Positions 44,801-56,001 of a stretch of DNA of 64,000 bases are shown here, piece after piece. Below the pieces are notes generated by a model. That model was not told where the DNA came from, did not search any database, and saw nothing but the letters and a program-made list of their open reading frames with translations. A program made the translations under genes and the position numbers. Within the stretch, counting starts at the first letter, position 1; each line of letters starts with the position of its first letter. This stretch comes from Volvariella volvacea V23 (taxonomy: Eukaryota; Basidiomycota; Agaricomycetes; Agaricales; Pluteaceae), in contig KB722738.1 of the NCBI GenBank assembly GCA_000349905.1, positions 367,134-431,133 on the forward strand. The letters run 5' to 3'.

Positions 44801-45338
44801 CTGGCGGTCAGAAGGTCAAGATCGTTCTCGGTGCTGCTACATGGCGTCGTCCTCACATCGTCTGCTTGGATGAGCCTACTAGTAAGTCTTATCATTGCAT
44901 TTTTTGGGAAACTTGGCTGATCATGGCATAATAGACTATCTCGATCGCGAGTCTTTGGCTGCTCTTATTGAGGCTCTCAAGAAGTTCGAGGGTGGTGTCC
45001 TCGTCATCACCCATAACCGCGACTTCTCCGAGTCCCTTTGCACTGAGTGGGTTGGATTAATTCGTCTATAATCGTACATTACTGATTTTTTATTCAGGGT
45101 TTGGGCCATGCGCGATGGTCGCTTGGAGGCCTCTGGACACAACTGGGTCGAAGGTCAAGGCTCTGGTCCTCGTATCGACAAGAAGGAAGGCGAGGATGAG
45201 GACCAATACGATGCCATGGGCAACAAGATCGACGCCAAGAAGAACAAGAAGTTGACTTCTTCGGAGCAGCGCAAGCTCAAGAAAGAGCGTATGGCCCGCA
45301 AAAAGAGAGGAGAGGTGGTCACTGATGACGAGCTCTAA
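41870..45338 (+). CDS. TEF3: Translation elongation factor 3, ABC-F ATPase
   Basis: Fungal-specific elongation factor that helps release E-site tRNA and load aminoacyl-tRNA. Six exons join in phase: 41870-42744, 42812-43450, 43507-43859, 43913-44881, 44935-45046 and 45098-45338. The N-terminal HEAT-repeat region is followed by ABC1 with Walker [10 protein letters not shown], signature [16 protein letters not shown] and [14 protein letters not shown]2 has [23 protein letters not shown] and CLDEPTNYLD, with the chromodomain-like insert ([20 protein letters not shown]). The Lys/Arg-rich C-terminal tail ([20 protein letters not shown]) fits ribosome binding. Codons are strongly C-ending, as expected for a very abundant protein. 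No defect is seen. Confidence 0.98.
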
Positions 45339-46058
45339 GTTATTACATTTTCTTTTTAGACTCGATTCTCCTCATCATCATCGCATCATACCTACCATTC
45401 CTGCATGACTAATTCATGGGTTTGCATTGCATTCGTGTACACGTCTCTAACATAGATAGCACACGTCTACGACACCATTCTCTCTCCATCTCGATATATA
45501 TTTTCCCTGTCTCTTTTTCCTTATTGTCTGGTGCATCGTCTCTGTATTCTTGTCTCGTAACTTTATGTATTCTTGGGCCCACATACTATTTTTGCCGCTA
45601 GCTAGCCTATACCTTCATGACCGGTCACGACGAATACCAGCTATAGCTTCATTCGTGAAACTTGCGAGCGTGATTCTGGTTCTGATTGCAATCAATGTGT
45701 GGATTACGGACCGTGTACAATAATTCAACTTAAGCGATATGGTCAGCGGAGAGGAGGTACCATGCGACCCGTGTGCCGTGAACGCGCCAAAGTCAAATTA
45801 CGACTGCGGAGGACATATATATAGGCATGCATGATGTGAGTCCGTACACTCTAATTAAACCTAACTGGAAGCCCCGGCACCAATATGACCAAAATAGCCC
45901 TAGTTGACGGATGGGAAGTTATGTACTGTATTTACCGACGTATCTGATTGTTCTGATTGTCTGTAATGGGTTGTACGTACGTATATGTAGCGCTCGGGCT
46001 TCCGAGTCGGAATTGGCTATAGCTAGGGCTGCTGCTATTCTTGGTGCTGCTGCTTAGC
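45339..46058. other. Intergenic, no gene seen
   Basis: 3' region of elongation factor 3 and of the convergent F-box gene. AT-rich; no coding signal. Confidence 0.5.
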
Positions 46059-47909
46059 CTAATCGTGAGCGCTACTACTCGCCGTCCTATTCCCGTTATT
46101 ATTGTTGCGATCAAACACGCGTTTATCAATCTCGACGATCTGCGTCTTTGGACATGTATCCATTATTTGGGATACGAACGATGCGTGGTCCATTCGGGGT
46201 TCTGTGCATCGGCGGAAGAGGAGACGTTCGAGGTGCGGGAAGAGGGAGAGCCAGGTTGGAGGTGTGGTCGCGTAGACGAAGCGGGAGGTCACCTTGAGCT
46301 GGGTGGTTTTGTGGAATAGGGGTGTGGGGTTTGCGAGGTCAGGGTTGGGGCGAGTGGTTTGTGGGGAGACTTGGTGCGTGGTGGCGCGAGATGGGATGGG
46401 TTTGGGGTGGGATGATGCGTATCTGAATAGGCTTGGATCGGCATAGAGCCAGTCAAGTGTTGAGCCTAGTTTGAGGTTGATACAGAGACCCAAGGTCTGG
46501 ACGTGTTTGAGGATCCAAGATGTGTATTTTTGTGAAAATATGATCTTGTCAAAGTGGTTGAGTGAGAATTGCTGCCCGACCGGGATGTGGACGAGGAGAG
46601 TGAGAGAGGTAAGGGCTAAGGGAGTTTGGAAGAGATGGTGGAAGATGATGAGGCCTTGGGTATCAATGGAGAGGTGTTCAAGGTGAGGGAGCTTGAGGGG
46701 AGGGTATTTTGGCAAGTCATGTGTGCCGTTTGGGGAGAGTGGGCGCATGCGAGTTGCATCTGTGGCGCCTCTGGAGGTAGAGCGAGCACGAATGGTCTTG
46801 ATCGAAGGAGAAAAAGATGAATTCAGCGTGGAAGGAGGGGAAGATGATAGATCATGAACAGGATAAAGAGAAAGAATGAGGGAGTTCTCTTTGTCGTCGA
46901 GAACTTGGTCCAGATGTAGAGTAGTGATATTGGGATGGCGATTCAGGAATTTTATGAGACCCATCAGACACAGTGCACTTTGGGTCAAGCGTAACTCGGA
47001 AAGCGAGGGTGCATTGAGTTCTGAGAAGAGCTTTGCCCATAGTTCGGTTGGAAGGCCCCAACCACAGAAGGAAAGTAGAGTGATTGGAGCTGCATTGATG
47101 ATACCCACTGTCCAGCTGTAGCATGGGTAGACGAAGAATAAGGCTGAGTGAAGGTATAGTTGCTGGAGTGCGATATCCCGACTGGCCGGGTATTGCACAC
47201 GAATAGCTCGGTGGTCTTGCAGTACCTCCTCTCCCCTCTGCCTCTTGGGCTGATCGGAATGCTGGGGGTGAGTTATCGTCAACGCCAGCTTCTTCAAGGC
47301 CCCGAGTAAATTGTGAGTGGCTTTGCTACTCGGATCTGAGTCGCGAGCCGTCGTGATGCTTCTATATGACTGCGGAGGGCTCTGTCGGTGCGCCGAGAAG
47401 TCAGCAGAGACACCGCCGAGAACCTTGAACGACCTGCACGATTTACCGACGATGGTGTTAAGCAGGAATCCCAGGTGGCTAGACCAGCCGCGCTTGATCT
47501 GATCATTTGAGTAAATGAACAAACCGACATTGGTAAAATCGAGCGTCACGGACTCAACGGACGTAAGTTGAGTCAAAAACGTGTCCAGCATCCTGATGTC
47601 TCGTAGGATGGACCTCTCATGGCCAATTTCGAGTAATCGAAAGGAATACTCGAACCCCTTGAGCGACGTAAAATGTAGTGATCGGAGAGTAGATACGAAT
47701 GGGACCATGGCCGGGGAGATCACTAGCTCGCCATCGGCTTCAAGGCACTGCCTCGAGAACCCCAACCTGGTGAAATAAAGTGGAAAAACTAAAAAGTGAA
47801 GCCGCCTGCAAACCAGGGAGATATCATGGAGATATCGAATGGCTAGGTCATCCAGAATCTGGAGCAAGAGCTCGTCTGGCAATGACAAGAAAAATGATTG
47901 ACTGTCCAA
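46059..47909 (-). CDS. F-box protein, family D, copy 1
   Basis: Single-exon gene, 616 residues. An N-terminal F-box (FLSLPDELLLQILDDLAIRYLHDISLVCRRLHFLVFP) is followed by LYFTRLGFSRQCLEADG and a body with VESVTLDFTNVGLFIYSND, CRSFKVLGGVSADF, LPHLEHLSIDTQGL and a C-terminal WLSLFPHLERLLFRRC. A Ser/Thr/Pro-rich loop lies in the middle. It shares its layout with the gene at 54134-55609 (CRRL, a DFT-V motif, CRSF, WLS-FP) but not with families A or B beyond the general plan. It is a likely SCF adaptor with unknown substrate. The ATG at 47909 sits just before the F-box. Confidence 0.8.
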   Translation of the reverse strand: MDSQSFFLSLPDELLLQILDDLAIRYLHDISLVCRRLHFLVFPLYFTRLGFSRQCLEADGELVISPAMVPFVSTLRSLHFTSLKGFEYSFRLLEIGHERSILRDIRMLDTFLTQLTSVESVTLDFTNVGLFIYSNDQIKRGWSSHLGFLLNTIVGKSCRSFKVLGGVSADFSAHRQSPPQSYRSITTARDSDPSSKATHNLLGALKKLALTITHPQHSDQPKRQRGEEVLQDHRAIRVQYPASRDIALQQLYLHSALFFVYPCYSWTVGIINAAPITLLSFCGWGLPTELWAKLFSELNAPSLSELRLTQSALCLMGLIKFLNRHPNITTLHLDQVLDDKENSLILSLYPVHDLSSSPPSTLNSSFSPSIKTIRARSTSRGATDATRMRPLSPNGTHDLPKYPPLKLPHLEHLSIDTQGLIIFHHLFQTPLALTSLTLLVHIPVGQQFSLNHFDKIIFSQKYTSWILKHVQTLGLCINLKLGSTLDWLYADPSLFRYASSHPKPIPSRATTHQVSPQTTRPNPDLANPTPLFHKTTQLKVTSRFVYATTPPTWLSLFPHLERLLFRRCTEPRMDHASFVSQIMDTCPKTQIVEIDKRVFDRNNNNGNRTASSSAHD

Positions 47910-48051
47910 AGACTTTGTTGTTGTTGACGGCGATGTTGAGGGGGCAGATAAGCTGGATAAGACGGATGACGGTGGCGTGTGATTACGCAGTATCGGTAGT
48001 GTGCTGAGTCTGAAAGGTGAAGTTAGAGGAGACGCACACTTGTTGAAACAA

Positions 48052-49313
48052 TTAGTCTACTTTCCTTGGTGAAGTGCTATCACCACGGCGAATAGTATAG
48101 CGCTGGGAGCCCAATGGAGACGTGGGTTCCCTTGATGGCAGCGGCAAGTCGGAGTCGGATTCATTGTCGTGCCGCCCTAGAGTCATCGAGACTGATCTAT
48201 GATGAGATGGTCGTCTCTCTTTGGCTAGCAGGTTTTCCAGGTAGGGTAAAGGTTCGTCTTGCAACAAGACATGCGCAGATTTTATGTGCTTGAGCAAAAC
48301 CCTCACCCTAAGTTAATAACAAGCATTCCCAGCAAACCCTGCCGAGGTTAAACAAACAACTCCTGCAGGAAACCATTTCTAGATATATTTAAGGGGGCCT
48401 TGCGGTTGATCGAGGATAAGTAAAAACATATAATGTTGTCCAGGAAGATGCAAATACTTTCCGATGTTGTTTGTATATCGAACCTGATAAACGTTAAAAT
48501 TGGGTGGTGCATGTTTCCAAATTGAGTATCGCAGGGTACAGCTGATGGTTATTTACCTTGCGGATTGCAGGCTAACATCGTTTTCCATGGGAAGGTTATG
48601 CGGCGGGATCACCATCGAAATGAGTTTCTCTAGGATGACCTGACGCTTCGAGGACCCAAGAGTAGGTTTTTGCTTAATTTGGCGCCACAATGATTGTATT
48701 AATGAAAGGTCGGTATCAAGTTAACTCTCGGAGTAACTCCGATAGACTTAACCTTAGAGAAAAACAAACAAGAACTTTGTAAGCTCACAAAAAAAAACGC
48801 CTCGTGAAATACTTCCTTTCCTGGGAGAATGCACTGAAATTGAGGGTGGTGTTCAAGGTCCGTGACAGTGGCCACGCCTCATTTAAGTCCACATTACCCT
48901 GAAACTATACTTGACGAGTGGTGCCGCCGGAACAGGTGGCTAATACCCGTCACATTGTGGGCGTACATCCTAACGTTAGAAGTGCCCAAGGATCGAGCTG
49001 GAATGTCGCCGCTCGTCCCCTTTTGGAATCACCGCTAGCTTACTGCATTGCAACGATAAAATAAGCCAACACGTTCCACATATCTCGGAAATAAATGCGC
49101 TTACACCGATTTATGGTCCTGAAGGACCTAACGCTATGTTAGGTATGCAACCCACTCACGTCCGTCTGGCCTGATGTTGCGTTGTGCTCTTTTTGTACAT
49201 GGTAATCAAACAAAGAAGGCAACCCAACTATAGCTATTAGTCCCGATGGACTTCAATGGAAGGTCCTTACCTTTCGGGTCAGAGTCTTCCAGCTCCAGTA
49301 AGACCAAAGGCAT
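48052..49313 (-). CDS. Unrecognised multi-exon gene, possibly with a frame break
   Basis: No known family. Three 3' exons splice in phase: one ending at 48557 (with TLGSSKRQVILEKLISMVIP and NLPMENDVSLQSAR), 48483 downward (FDIQTTSESICIFLDN) and a final exon reading VRVLLKHIKSAHVLLQDEPL with a Ser/Pro/Arg tail ending SPRKVD at 48052. Intron 48484-48556 and a 50-nt intron between the last two are clean GT-AG. Upstream, NVDLNEAWPLSRTLNTTLNF with FSAFSQERKYFTRRFF and SLSELLREL are clearly coding, and MPLVLLELEDSDPK at 49313 is a good start. Between SELLREL and LDTDLSLIQSLW (near 48715) the frame shifts by one with no intron to explain it, so the gene is either decayed or misread there. Confidence 0.45.
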
Positions 49314-49393
49314 TCATTCAAATTATGCATAACGACATATACTTAGCTTAGTCTCAAAACACCAATTTACACCGCTTATCAGACAACATAAAT

Positions 49394-50676
49394 CTAGACA
49401 CATTCCCACCTTGTGTCCTTTCCTTCACCTCCAAGACGCCGAACCACTCCTTCGTCTTCCAACTTTCGTAAATGAAGATCAATGCCCTTCGCAGCTGGCA
49501 ACCACAAGGACTCAGGGTAAGAGGCATACAATTTCGTGACGATTTTCCAGGTAGACCATGACTCCGCCGGTGGTTGCAGCGTTGATTGTTCGGTTGCAGT
49601 GGTAGACGAGTCTTGGGACGGCGTTGGTGGCGTCCGTAGAATCTGCAACACTTGGGCCTCGCGGTCGAGGCGGTGCTTAATGTATGTCTTGATGAGTTCT
49701 TTGCCGTCTGGTACAACGGGACCATGGCCAGGATAGAGAAGATCGTAATCGCCTATACACGAGGTCCCATTCACATTGTTTCCCTTCCCATATTCGAGCA
49801 TTTTCTTTAAGCTCTTCAAATACAAAGAAAGATCCTCAAACACAGCGGTCCCCTGCCCGAGTACGTTGTCTGCTGTGTAAAGTGCACGATCGCTGGGAAT
49901 GTAAAGACATATGGAATCCACTGTATGTCCGGGAGCATGAATGACCTGCATGCCTGAAGGTTCAAGGGCCTGTCCATCTGCAAGAGAGTGGATCGGTTCT
50001 CCGTTAGGGGCCTGGGTATAAAGATCAAGGGGTAGGGCTTGAATGACGGAAGGGAGGGTGTAGTACGAATTGTGTGCAGTGAAAGGCGTGTTTGGGGGTA
50101 TCGGAAATTTGTGCAATCGTGGTCCCCGATATGGGATAGAGGGATTTCGCTGTTCCCATAGCCTACGGAGCAGCGCTAGAACTGTGGGCAAGCCACCAAC
50201 GTGATCGTGATGCCAGTGAGATATAATAATATCGGAAATGTCTGGTTCTGTAGGGTTGACCGGACGAGCTGTTTCTCGAAGCGTTGCTTCAAGGACTTGG
50301 ATATACGCCTCTCGCCCTTCACCCGTATCAACTAGGGTGTATGGGTTCTGCTTCCCAATGATGTAGGTGTTCGTCCCTGAGCGGTGGTGCGATCTCAACA
50401 ACGGGTTTCGAGATGTCAACATGTGAAGACCAACCTTGCAGGGTAAACTTTCCAGGATTCTATTTTGGAAAAGAAATATGAATAAATATCCGTGACTCAA
50501 TAGGAGCAATCGAGGTATAACATACCTGACCTAGAACTCGCACCACACTATCGCTAAGCTGCGTTTCAGGACAGAGTTGGAATGGTGCCAATTCGTAATC
50601 TGATTGACAAGCGTCTTACCCTTGCGATAGACGAGAGTGCCTCTAGTCCATCATGCTTCTCGTTGTCCTTGCTCAT
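49394..50676 (-). CDS. Metallo-beta-lactamase-fold hydrolase (LACTB2-like)
   Basis: MBL-fold hydrolase of the LACTB2/endoribonuclease-like group. Exon 1 from 50676 gives MSKDNEKHDGLEALSSIAR, then LSDSVVRVLGQ, NPGKFTLQ and GTNTYIIGKQNPYTLVDTGEG. Splicing is in phase and reproduces the family's NPG-x-x-T-L-QGTNTY signature. The zinc site HWHHDHVGG (H-x-H-x-D-H), a second histidine in HAPGHTVDSI, the aspartate in LYTADNVLG and the final histidine in YPGHGPVV are all present. A C-terminal winged-helix-like domain ends with LHLRKLEDEGVVRRL. Fungal homologues also act in polyketide chain release, but no polyketide synthase is nearby, so a housekeeping role is more likely. The 3' end lies 80 bases from the next gene. 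Confidence 0.88.
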
Positions 50677-51073
50677 GGTAAGCGTTAAGCTCGATGAGAT
50701 AAGGTGGTGAGCACGGCTAGAAGTAACTGGGAACTGCGGCCGTCTATAATACAGAGGCCGGTGCTGTCCATTCCCGTCGCCATCCCATGTGAATATTCGT
50801 CATCGTCCTTCCAAATCAATCGAAGACACAAATGGGTGTTAAATAAAGACATTCATACCTGGAAAAGCAGGAACATTCTGACGATACCTATTTCGAAGAC
50901 CATCGCCACCTTCGCAGGTCCCAGGCAGGGCTTTCTTGAACTCAGAAACAACCGGGAGGTGGGGAAATTATGTGCGACGGGATGGGTTCGAACTTGTGTG
51001 TGCAAACAAAGACAAACAATACTGCTCACGGCTTGGCACGACTCACCAGCTCACTTCGAGTTCCTTTTCAACG
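50677..51073. promoter_or_regulatory. Divergent promoter between the MBL hydrolase and CWC22
   Basis: 397 bases separate the two outward-facing start codons. No clear TATA box. An upstream in-frame extension of CWC22 to 50936 exists but lacks an upstream ATG that fits the family. Confidence 0.45.
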
Positions 51074-53864
51074 ATGTCGGCCACGGTGATGACCCCTCCT
51101 CCTCAGTCAGACCACACGCCGTACAAGCGGAAAAGGCATGTAACTGTTCTTTCTCTTCGTGGACGTCACAGCTCACCGTACTTTTTTAGGTCTCGCTCTC
51201 GTTCGCCGTTCGAAAGAGATGCTCCACCGCATAGCAGACGCAGGTCACACTCTCCACCAGCAGGCGCAATCGACCTACCTAGAATTGGTGATGTCGATCC
51301 GGTCAGGAGGGCAGAGAGAGAGCGTCAGCTGGCTGCGAGGGTTGCGGCCATGGAGCTGGACAAGATAGACAAGGGGAAGGATGAGAAAGAGGGAAAGGAG
51401 AAGCAGCAGTCAGATGCTCAGGCAGAGTTTGCCAAACTTCTCAATTCGAGGTCTGGTGGCGTGTACATCCCTCCTGCAAGACTACGCGCCATGCAGCAGG
51501 CTGCTTCGGCCGACAAATCGAGTGCCGAATACCAACGGCTGGCATGGGATGCTCTTCGTAAATCCCTTACCGGTATTGTCAATCGAGTCAACGTTACGAA
51601 CATTAAACAAGTTGTGCCGGAGCTATTCTCAGAGAATCTTGTCCGGGGACGCGGACTCTTCGCTCGTAGCATTATGAAGGCCCAGGCAGCCAGTTTACCC
51701 TTTACGCCGGTGTTTGCTGCTCTGGTTGCGATCATCAACACAAAGCTACCACAGGTCGGAGAGTTGGTTTTGACTCGGTTGATAAGTCAGTTCAGACGTG
51801 CTTTTAAACGGAATGACAAGGTACGCCCAATGTCATCAGGCCTTTTAAGCCTACCCCCTTTAACTTGCAATAGACCGTTTGCGTATCCTCTACTACCTTC
51901 ATCGCACACTTGGTCAACCAGGCTGTCGCACACGAAATTATCGCCCTGCAGATACTCATTTTGCTCCTGGAACGACCTACGGATGATTCCATCGAAGTTG
52001 CCGTGGGCTTCACCCGTGAAGTTGGCGCTTTCCTCGCAGAAAACTCCCCAAAGGCTAACGCCACTGTCTTCGAACGCTTCCGTGCTGTGCTAAATGAGGG
52101 CAACATTAGCCAGCGTGTTCAGTATATGATTGAGGTTTTGATGCAAGTGAGGAAGGACAAGTACAAGGACAACCCAATCATCCCGGAAGGCCTGGATCTG
52201 GTGGAGGAGGATGAGCAAATCACCCATCAGATCAATCTTGAAGACGAGTTGCAAGTTCAGGATGGGCTCAGTAAGTCTTCACCGTATAATTCTCTCACAT
52301 AGCTCCTGATGTCCTGCTTAAGATATTTTTAAGTTTGATCCCAAGTATCTGGAAAACGAAGAAAAGTACAAGCAGATAAAAGCTGAGATCCTTGGGGAGG
52401 ATTCAGACGAAGAGGACGAGGGTAGTTCAGAGGAGGACGATTCTGACGAGGATGAGGACGAGGATGAGGCTGAGGGTAAGTTTTGCTCATCGTTCTCCCT
52501 TCTCCAACTGATTCGTTTCTGCAGTTGTCGCAGAGAAAGAAGGTATCGAAGACCGCACCGAAACCAACTTGGTCAACCTGAGACGTGTCATCTACCTCAC
52601 AATAATGAACGCTCTGAGTTATGAAGAAGCAGTGCACAAATTACTCAAAATACAACTCGAGGAAGGGCAGGAGGTAATCATAAAATCCCTTTCTTCCTTG
52701 TTATTCGTATTGACGTTATGGTAGATTGAACTGGTGAACATGATTATCGAGTGTTGTTCACAGGAGCGATCCTACTCAACCTTTTACGGGTTGATCGGGG
52801 AACGTTTCTGCAAGCTCAACCGCGTTTGGACTGAATGCTACGAAACGGCTTTCGCAAACTACTATACCACCATCCATCGATACGAGACCAACCGCCTCCG
52901 AAATGTTGCTCGATTCTTTGGACACCTCTTCTCAAGCGACTCAATAAACTGGGTTGTATTTGAGTGTGTTAGGGTTAACGAGGAAGACACGACCTCAAGT
53001 AGTCGTATCTTTCTCAAGATTATGCTGAACGAGATGATGGAGAGCATGGGCTTGAAGACTTTGGCAGAGCGATTCAAGGACCCTGAAATCCGACAGGCTT
53101 GCCAGGGAATGTTCCCCACGGACATACCGAAGAACACTCGATTCGCCATCAACTATTTCACTAGTATTGGTCTCGGTATCATCACTGAGGACATGCGTGA
53201 ATGGCTCCAGGTGAGAATTACTGCATCCTCTCTCCCTTTTCGTGCTTGATAACTTATGGTCTGTCGCAACCAGAATGCACCACGCCTGATCATGGAGCAG
53301 CGCCAAAAAATGCTCGAAGAGGAGTCATCCTCGGACGATTCGTCGTCTTCCGATTCGTCAGAGTCGGACTCTTCGGATTCAGATTCAGACTCGTCTGATT
53401 CGGACAGTGATGTGTCTTCTTCAGACTCTGGTTCAGACTCGAGGTCGAGATCGCCACCTCGTAGACGACGATCACCGAGCAGATCGCGGACTCCACCTAG
53501 AAGACGCGAAGGGCGTCATAGGAGTGAATCGAGGACGCCACCTCGTGGTGGCCGAGGAGACGACCGGATGAGGGACTCGCCTTCGAGGTCGAAGACTCGG
53601 TCGGTGGAAAGGGACAGGGGGATGGATAGAGATAGGGAACGAGAGAGGGACAGGGACAGGGGGTATTACAGGGAGAGAGAAAGGGAGTACCGGGAGAGAG
53701 AACGCGAGCGGGAGAGGGAGAGGGACCGTGATAGGGACCGACGGGATCGCGACCGTGACCATGATCGGGATCGTGAACGCGAGCGTAAATATTCTAGGTC
53801 CAGGACGCCACCGAGGAGGGAGGATAGGGACAGGAGGGACAGAGAGTATGATCGTCGTCGATGA
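51074..53864 (+). CDS. CWC22: Pre-mRNA-splicing factor CWC22
   Basis: Spliceosome component that recruits or holds eIF4A3 and supports the second-step-ready complex. The ATG at 51074 starts a short basic/RS region. The MIF4G domain follows ([80 protein letters not shown]). An acidic linker ([13 protein letters not shown]) and the MA3 domain come next ([53 protein letters not shown]). A Ser/Asp block and a long Arg/Asp/Glu/Ser tail end at 53864. Introns are short. The first, if used, would be a 54-nt GC-AG intron at 51136-51189 that keeps frame either way. Confidence 0.93.
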
Positions 53865-54133
53865 GGGCATCTGTTTTCCCCCTTTTGCCAATGGCCATTC
53901 CTGTGGAATTTGTCCCTAGTTTCGTATGCGTAGCTGATTTGTGAAAAGTGCATTGTATTATCTGCTTTAATGTGATTGACTGGGATGGTTAAGTCCGTAT
54001 ATGTTTGCAGGAATGACGGAGCATCGCGCATTTCGGATTCGTTATTTCATAAGGTCTGTTATATTATATCACAAGGTACTTATGTACATGACATGTTCTG
54101 CGCTGATCTGGCGGGCTTCACGTCGAGTGACAG

Positions 54134-55609
54134 TCAACAAAGTACAAACTCCCGTTCATAAACCCTAATTCTTCGAACACTAGGACACGCCCGTCTCATC
54201 GCTTCAACAAACCCCGATATACGCGGTTCCGCCATGCTCGGTCTATCCTCAACAGGAACCGCCACCTCCCTAAGCCGAGGAAAATTGGACAGCCACAGCG
54301 GCAGGTGCTCTGCAAACCCCATAACAAATTTCCAAGCCGTGACGATCTCGACTTTGGTCACCCCTCGTAATATCTCTGCGCATTTCGCCATTGCGGGATC
54401 GGAAGCGTAGTTTTGGGGCTGAGGCACGGCGTGGTCGTCTATGCTGAGGTATAGGTTGATTTCGGTATCGTTGAGTGGGGATTTGAGCACGTTGTGGAGG
54501 TGGTGGATGGCCTTGGATAGAGGGTTGTACCGGCTCATGTTGGTCATGAGGCAGATGGTGTGCAAACTCGGCTGCGATGAGAAGTTGAGTCCCCACGAAA
54601 GGTGAGAGGGAGTTGAGAGGAGGTGAGTTAACTTGGGAAGGAGGGGCTTGCGAGGTGGATCTAGAGATGGGGGTAAAGAGAGCCCCTGGCCGAGAGATAG
54701 TGTGGTGATGAATGGATGGCGGCTAATGAAGGCTTGAATATCTCGCCAGGGCAAATCGATGCGGGTGATGGATAGAGCTGTGAGAGAGGGAATTGTAAGG
54801 GAAGAAAGAGCAGTAGTAACGCTTTTGGAGGCACCATATAGGTATCCTAAAGACAAGTGCGATATAGATGCGCTAGACAGAAAGGTTCGAGTGTTGTCGA
54901 TGGTAGGTGGTATTAGGAACATCAAGGAGTTGATATTGAGCTCACAAAGGGGTGTATGCGCACTTGCCGTTGTGTCGCGATGTTCTTTCACCTGTTTCGT
55001 TGCAATTGTCCCAAAGGGTTCAAGACACGTCGGCCAACGCGTCACTAAGGGATGCACACCGCTAGTTACCGTGAAGGACCTGCATGGGGTGCTCGCAATG
55101 GTTTGGAGCAATGCTGGCATACTATTAACGCAATTGTGATAATAAGCCGCGTCTTCTGTATTCCTGGTCAGCATCCAGAACTCAACACCCGTGAAATCGA
55201 TGGAGATCTCATGGGGTCGCTTGAGTGACTGGACAAAATCTTGGATGGCGTGGAGTTGACGAAGGTACTGTGGAGGTGAAAACTTTCCAGAGCCGTCGAG
55301 AAGTGTATAATATCTGAAGTGGTGTATACCCGTGAGCAAGCCACTTTTGTGTAGAACAGGAAGCAGGCTCTGCTTTGCCTCCTTCAGGGTAAGCGTAGTT
55401 GCATGCGATGTAGATCTAACCAAGCCGGCGCGGACGAGGTAGACGGGTAAGAGCTGGGCCTGCAAGCGTCTGCACAGCAAAGAGAGCTGGTAGAGGATGA
55501 CGGGATCGCGGTCTCGGAGATCGAACGCGTCCTCCAGTATTTCTAACAAGAGCTCAGTAGGCAGCTTCAAAAGACCGCAGACGTCTCGGCCAGCATCATC
55601 TTCTGCCAT
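54134..55609 (-). CDS. F-box protein, family D, copy 2
   Basis: Single-exon gene, 491 residues from the ATG at 55609; an upstream in-frame ATG at 55651 is less likely. The F-box is LLKLPTELLLEILEDAFDLR, continued by QLSLLCRRLQAQLLPVYLVR. The body carries EISIDFTGVEFWMLTRN, CRSFTVTSGVHPL, the LRR-like SLTALSITRIDLPW, and FITTLSLGQGLSLP. The C-terminal WLSNFPRLREVAVPVEDRPS parallels WLSLFPHLERLLF of the gene at 46059-47909. The two family D genes are about 6 kb apart on the same strand with three unrelated genes between them. Likely SCF adaptor; substrate unknown. Confidence 0.78.
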   Translation of the reverse strand: MAEDDAGRDVCGLLKLPTELLLEILEDAFDLRDRDPVILYQLSLLCRRLQAQLLPVYLVRAGLVRSTSHATTLTLKEAKQSLLPVLHKSGLLTGIHHFRYYTLLDGSGKFSPPQYLRQLHAIQDFVQSLKRPHEISIDFTGVEFWMLTRNTEDAAYYHNCVNSMPALLQTIASTPCRSFTVTSGVHPLVTRWPTCLEPFGTIATKQVKEHRDTTASAHTPLCELNINSLMFLIPPTIDNTRTFLSSASISHLSLGYLYGASKSVTTALSSLTIPSLTALSITRIDLPWRDIQAFISRHPFITTLSLGQGLSLPPSLDPPRKPLLPKLTHLLSTPSHLSWGLNFSSQPSLHTICLMTNMSRYNPLSKAIHHLHNVLKSPLNDTEINLYLSIDDHAVPQPQNYASDPAMAKCAEILRGVTKVEIVTAWKFVMGFAEHLPLWLSNFPRLREVAVPVEDRPSMAEPRISGFVEAMRRACPSVRRIRVYEREFVLC

Positions 55610-56001
55610 GATGACACTAGCAATGAGTAAAACGATATTATGTCTTCGCAAATCGGTGGGGTTCTCTCGCTTGTGAACTTACCTAGGGGTCTTGGAAACC
55701 TGCCCAAGCGTTGAGCTGGGCTACAGACCACTTCTTGATGGAATGCAGGCAAGAGCATTGGCGGTGTGCATCGCCAGATGTTCCCAAAGAGGGAAGCTTT
55801 GGAGGGTGCTGCTTGGCATCGACCCACGGTCAGGCCGGCTGAGTCTGGCTTACCCGATTATCTCCTCCAGGCCGTTCGATTTGGGGGTTGCTGCGCTGCC
55901 GCGTTCCGCCCAGCAATTATTCACAGCACTTGCCTCCTCACGAACCCTCGGACCCACCTCTGCACAGAACGAAGCACTTACTCTTACGACCTCGAATCGT
56001 T

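Noticed and set aside
43828..44895. 355-codon open frame on the minus strand
   Set aside because: Exactly antisense to elongation factor 3. It arises from that gene's strong C-ending codon bias and has no domain of its own.
53472..54031. Repeat-like Arg/Ser and Pro/Leu-rich frames on the minus strand
   Set aside because: Shadow of the RS/RD-rich CWC22 tail. The apparent DNA repeat is low-complexity coding sequence, not a satellite or CRISPR array.
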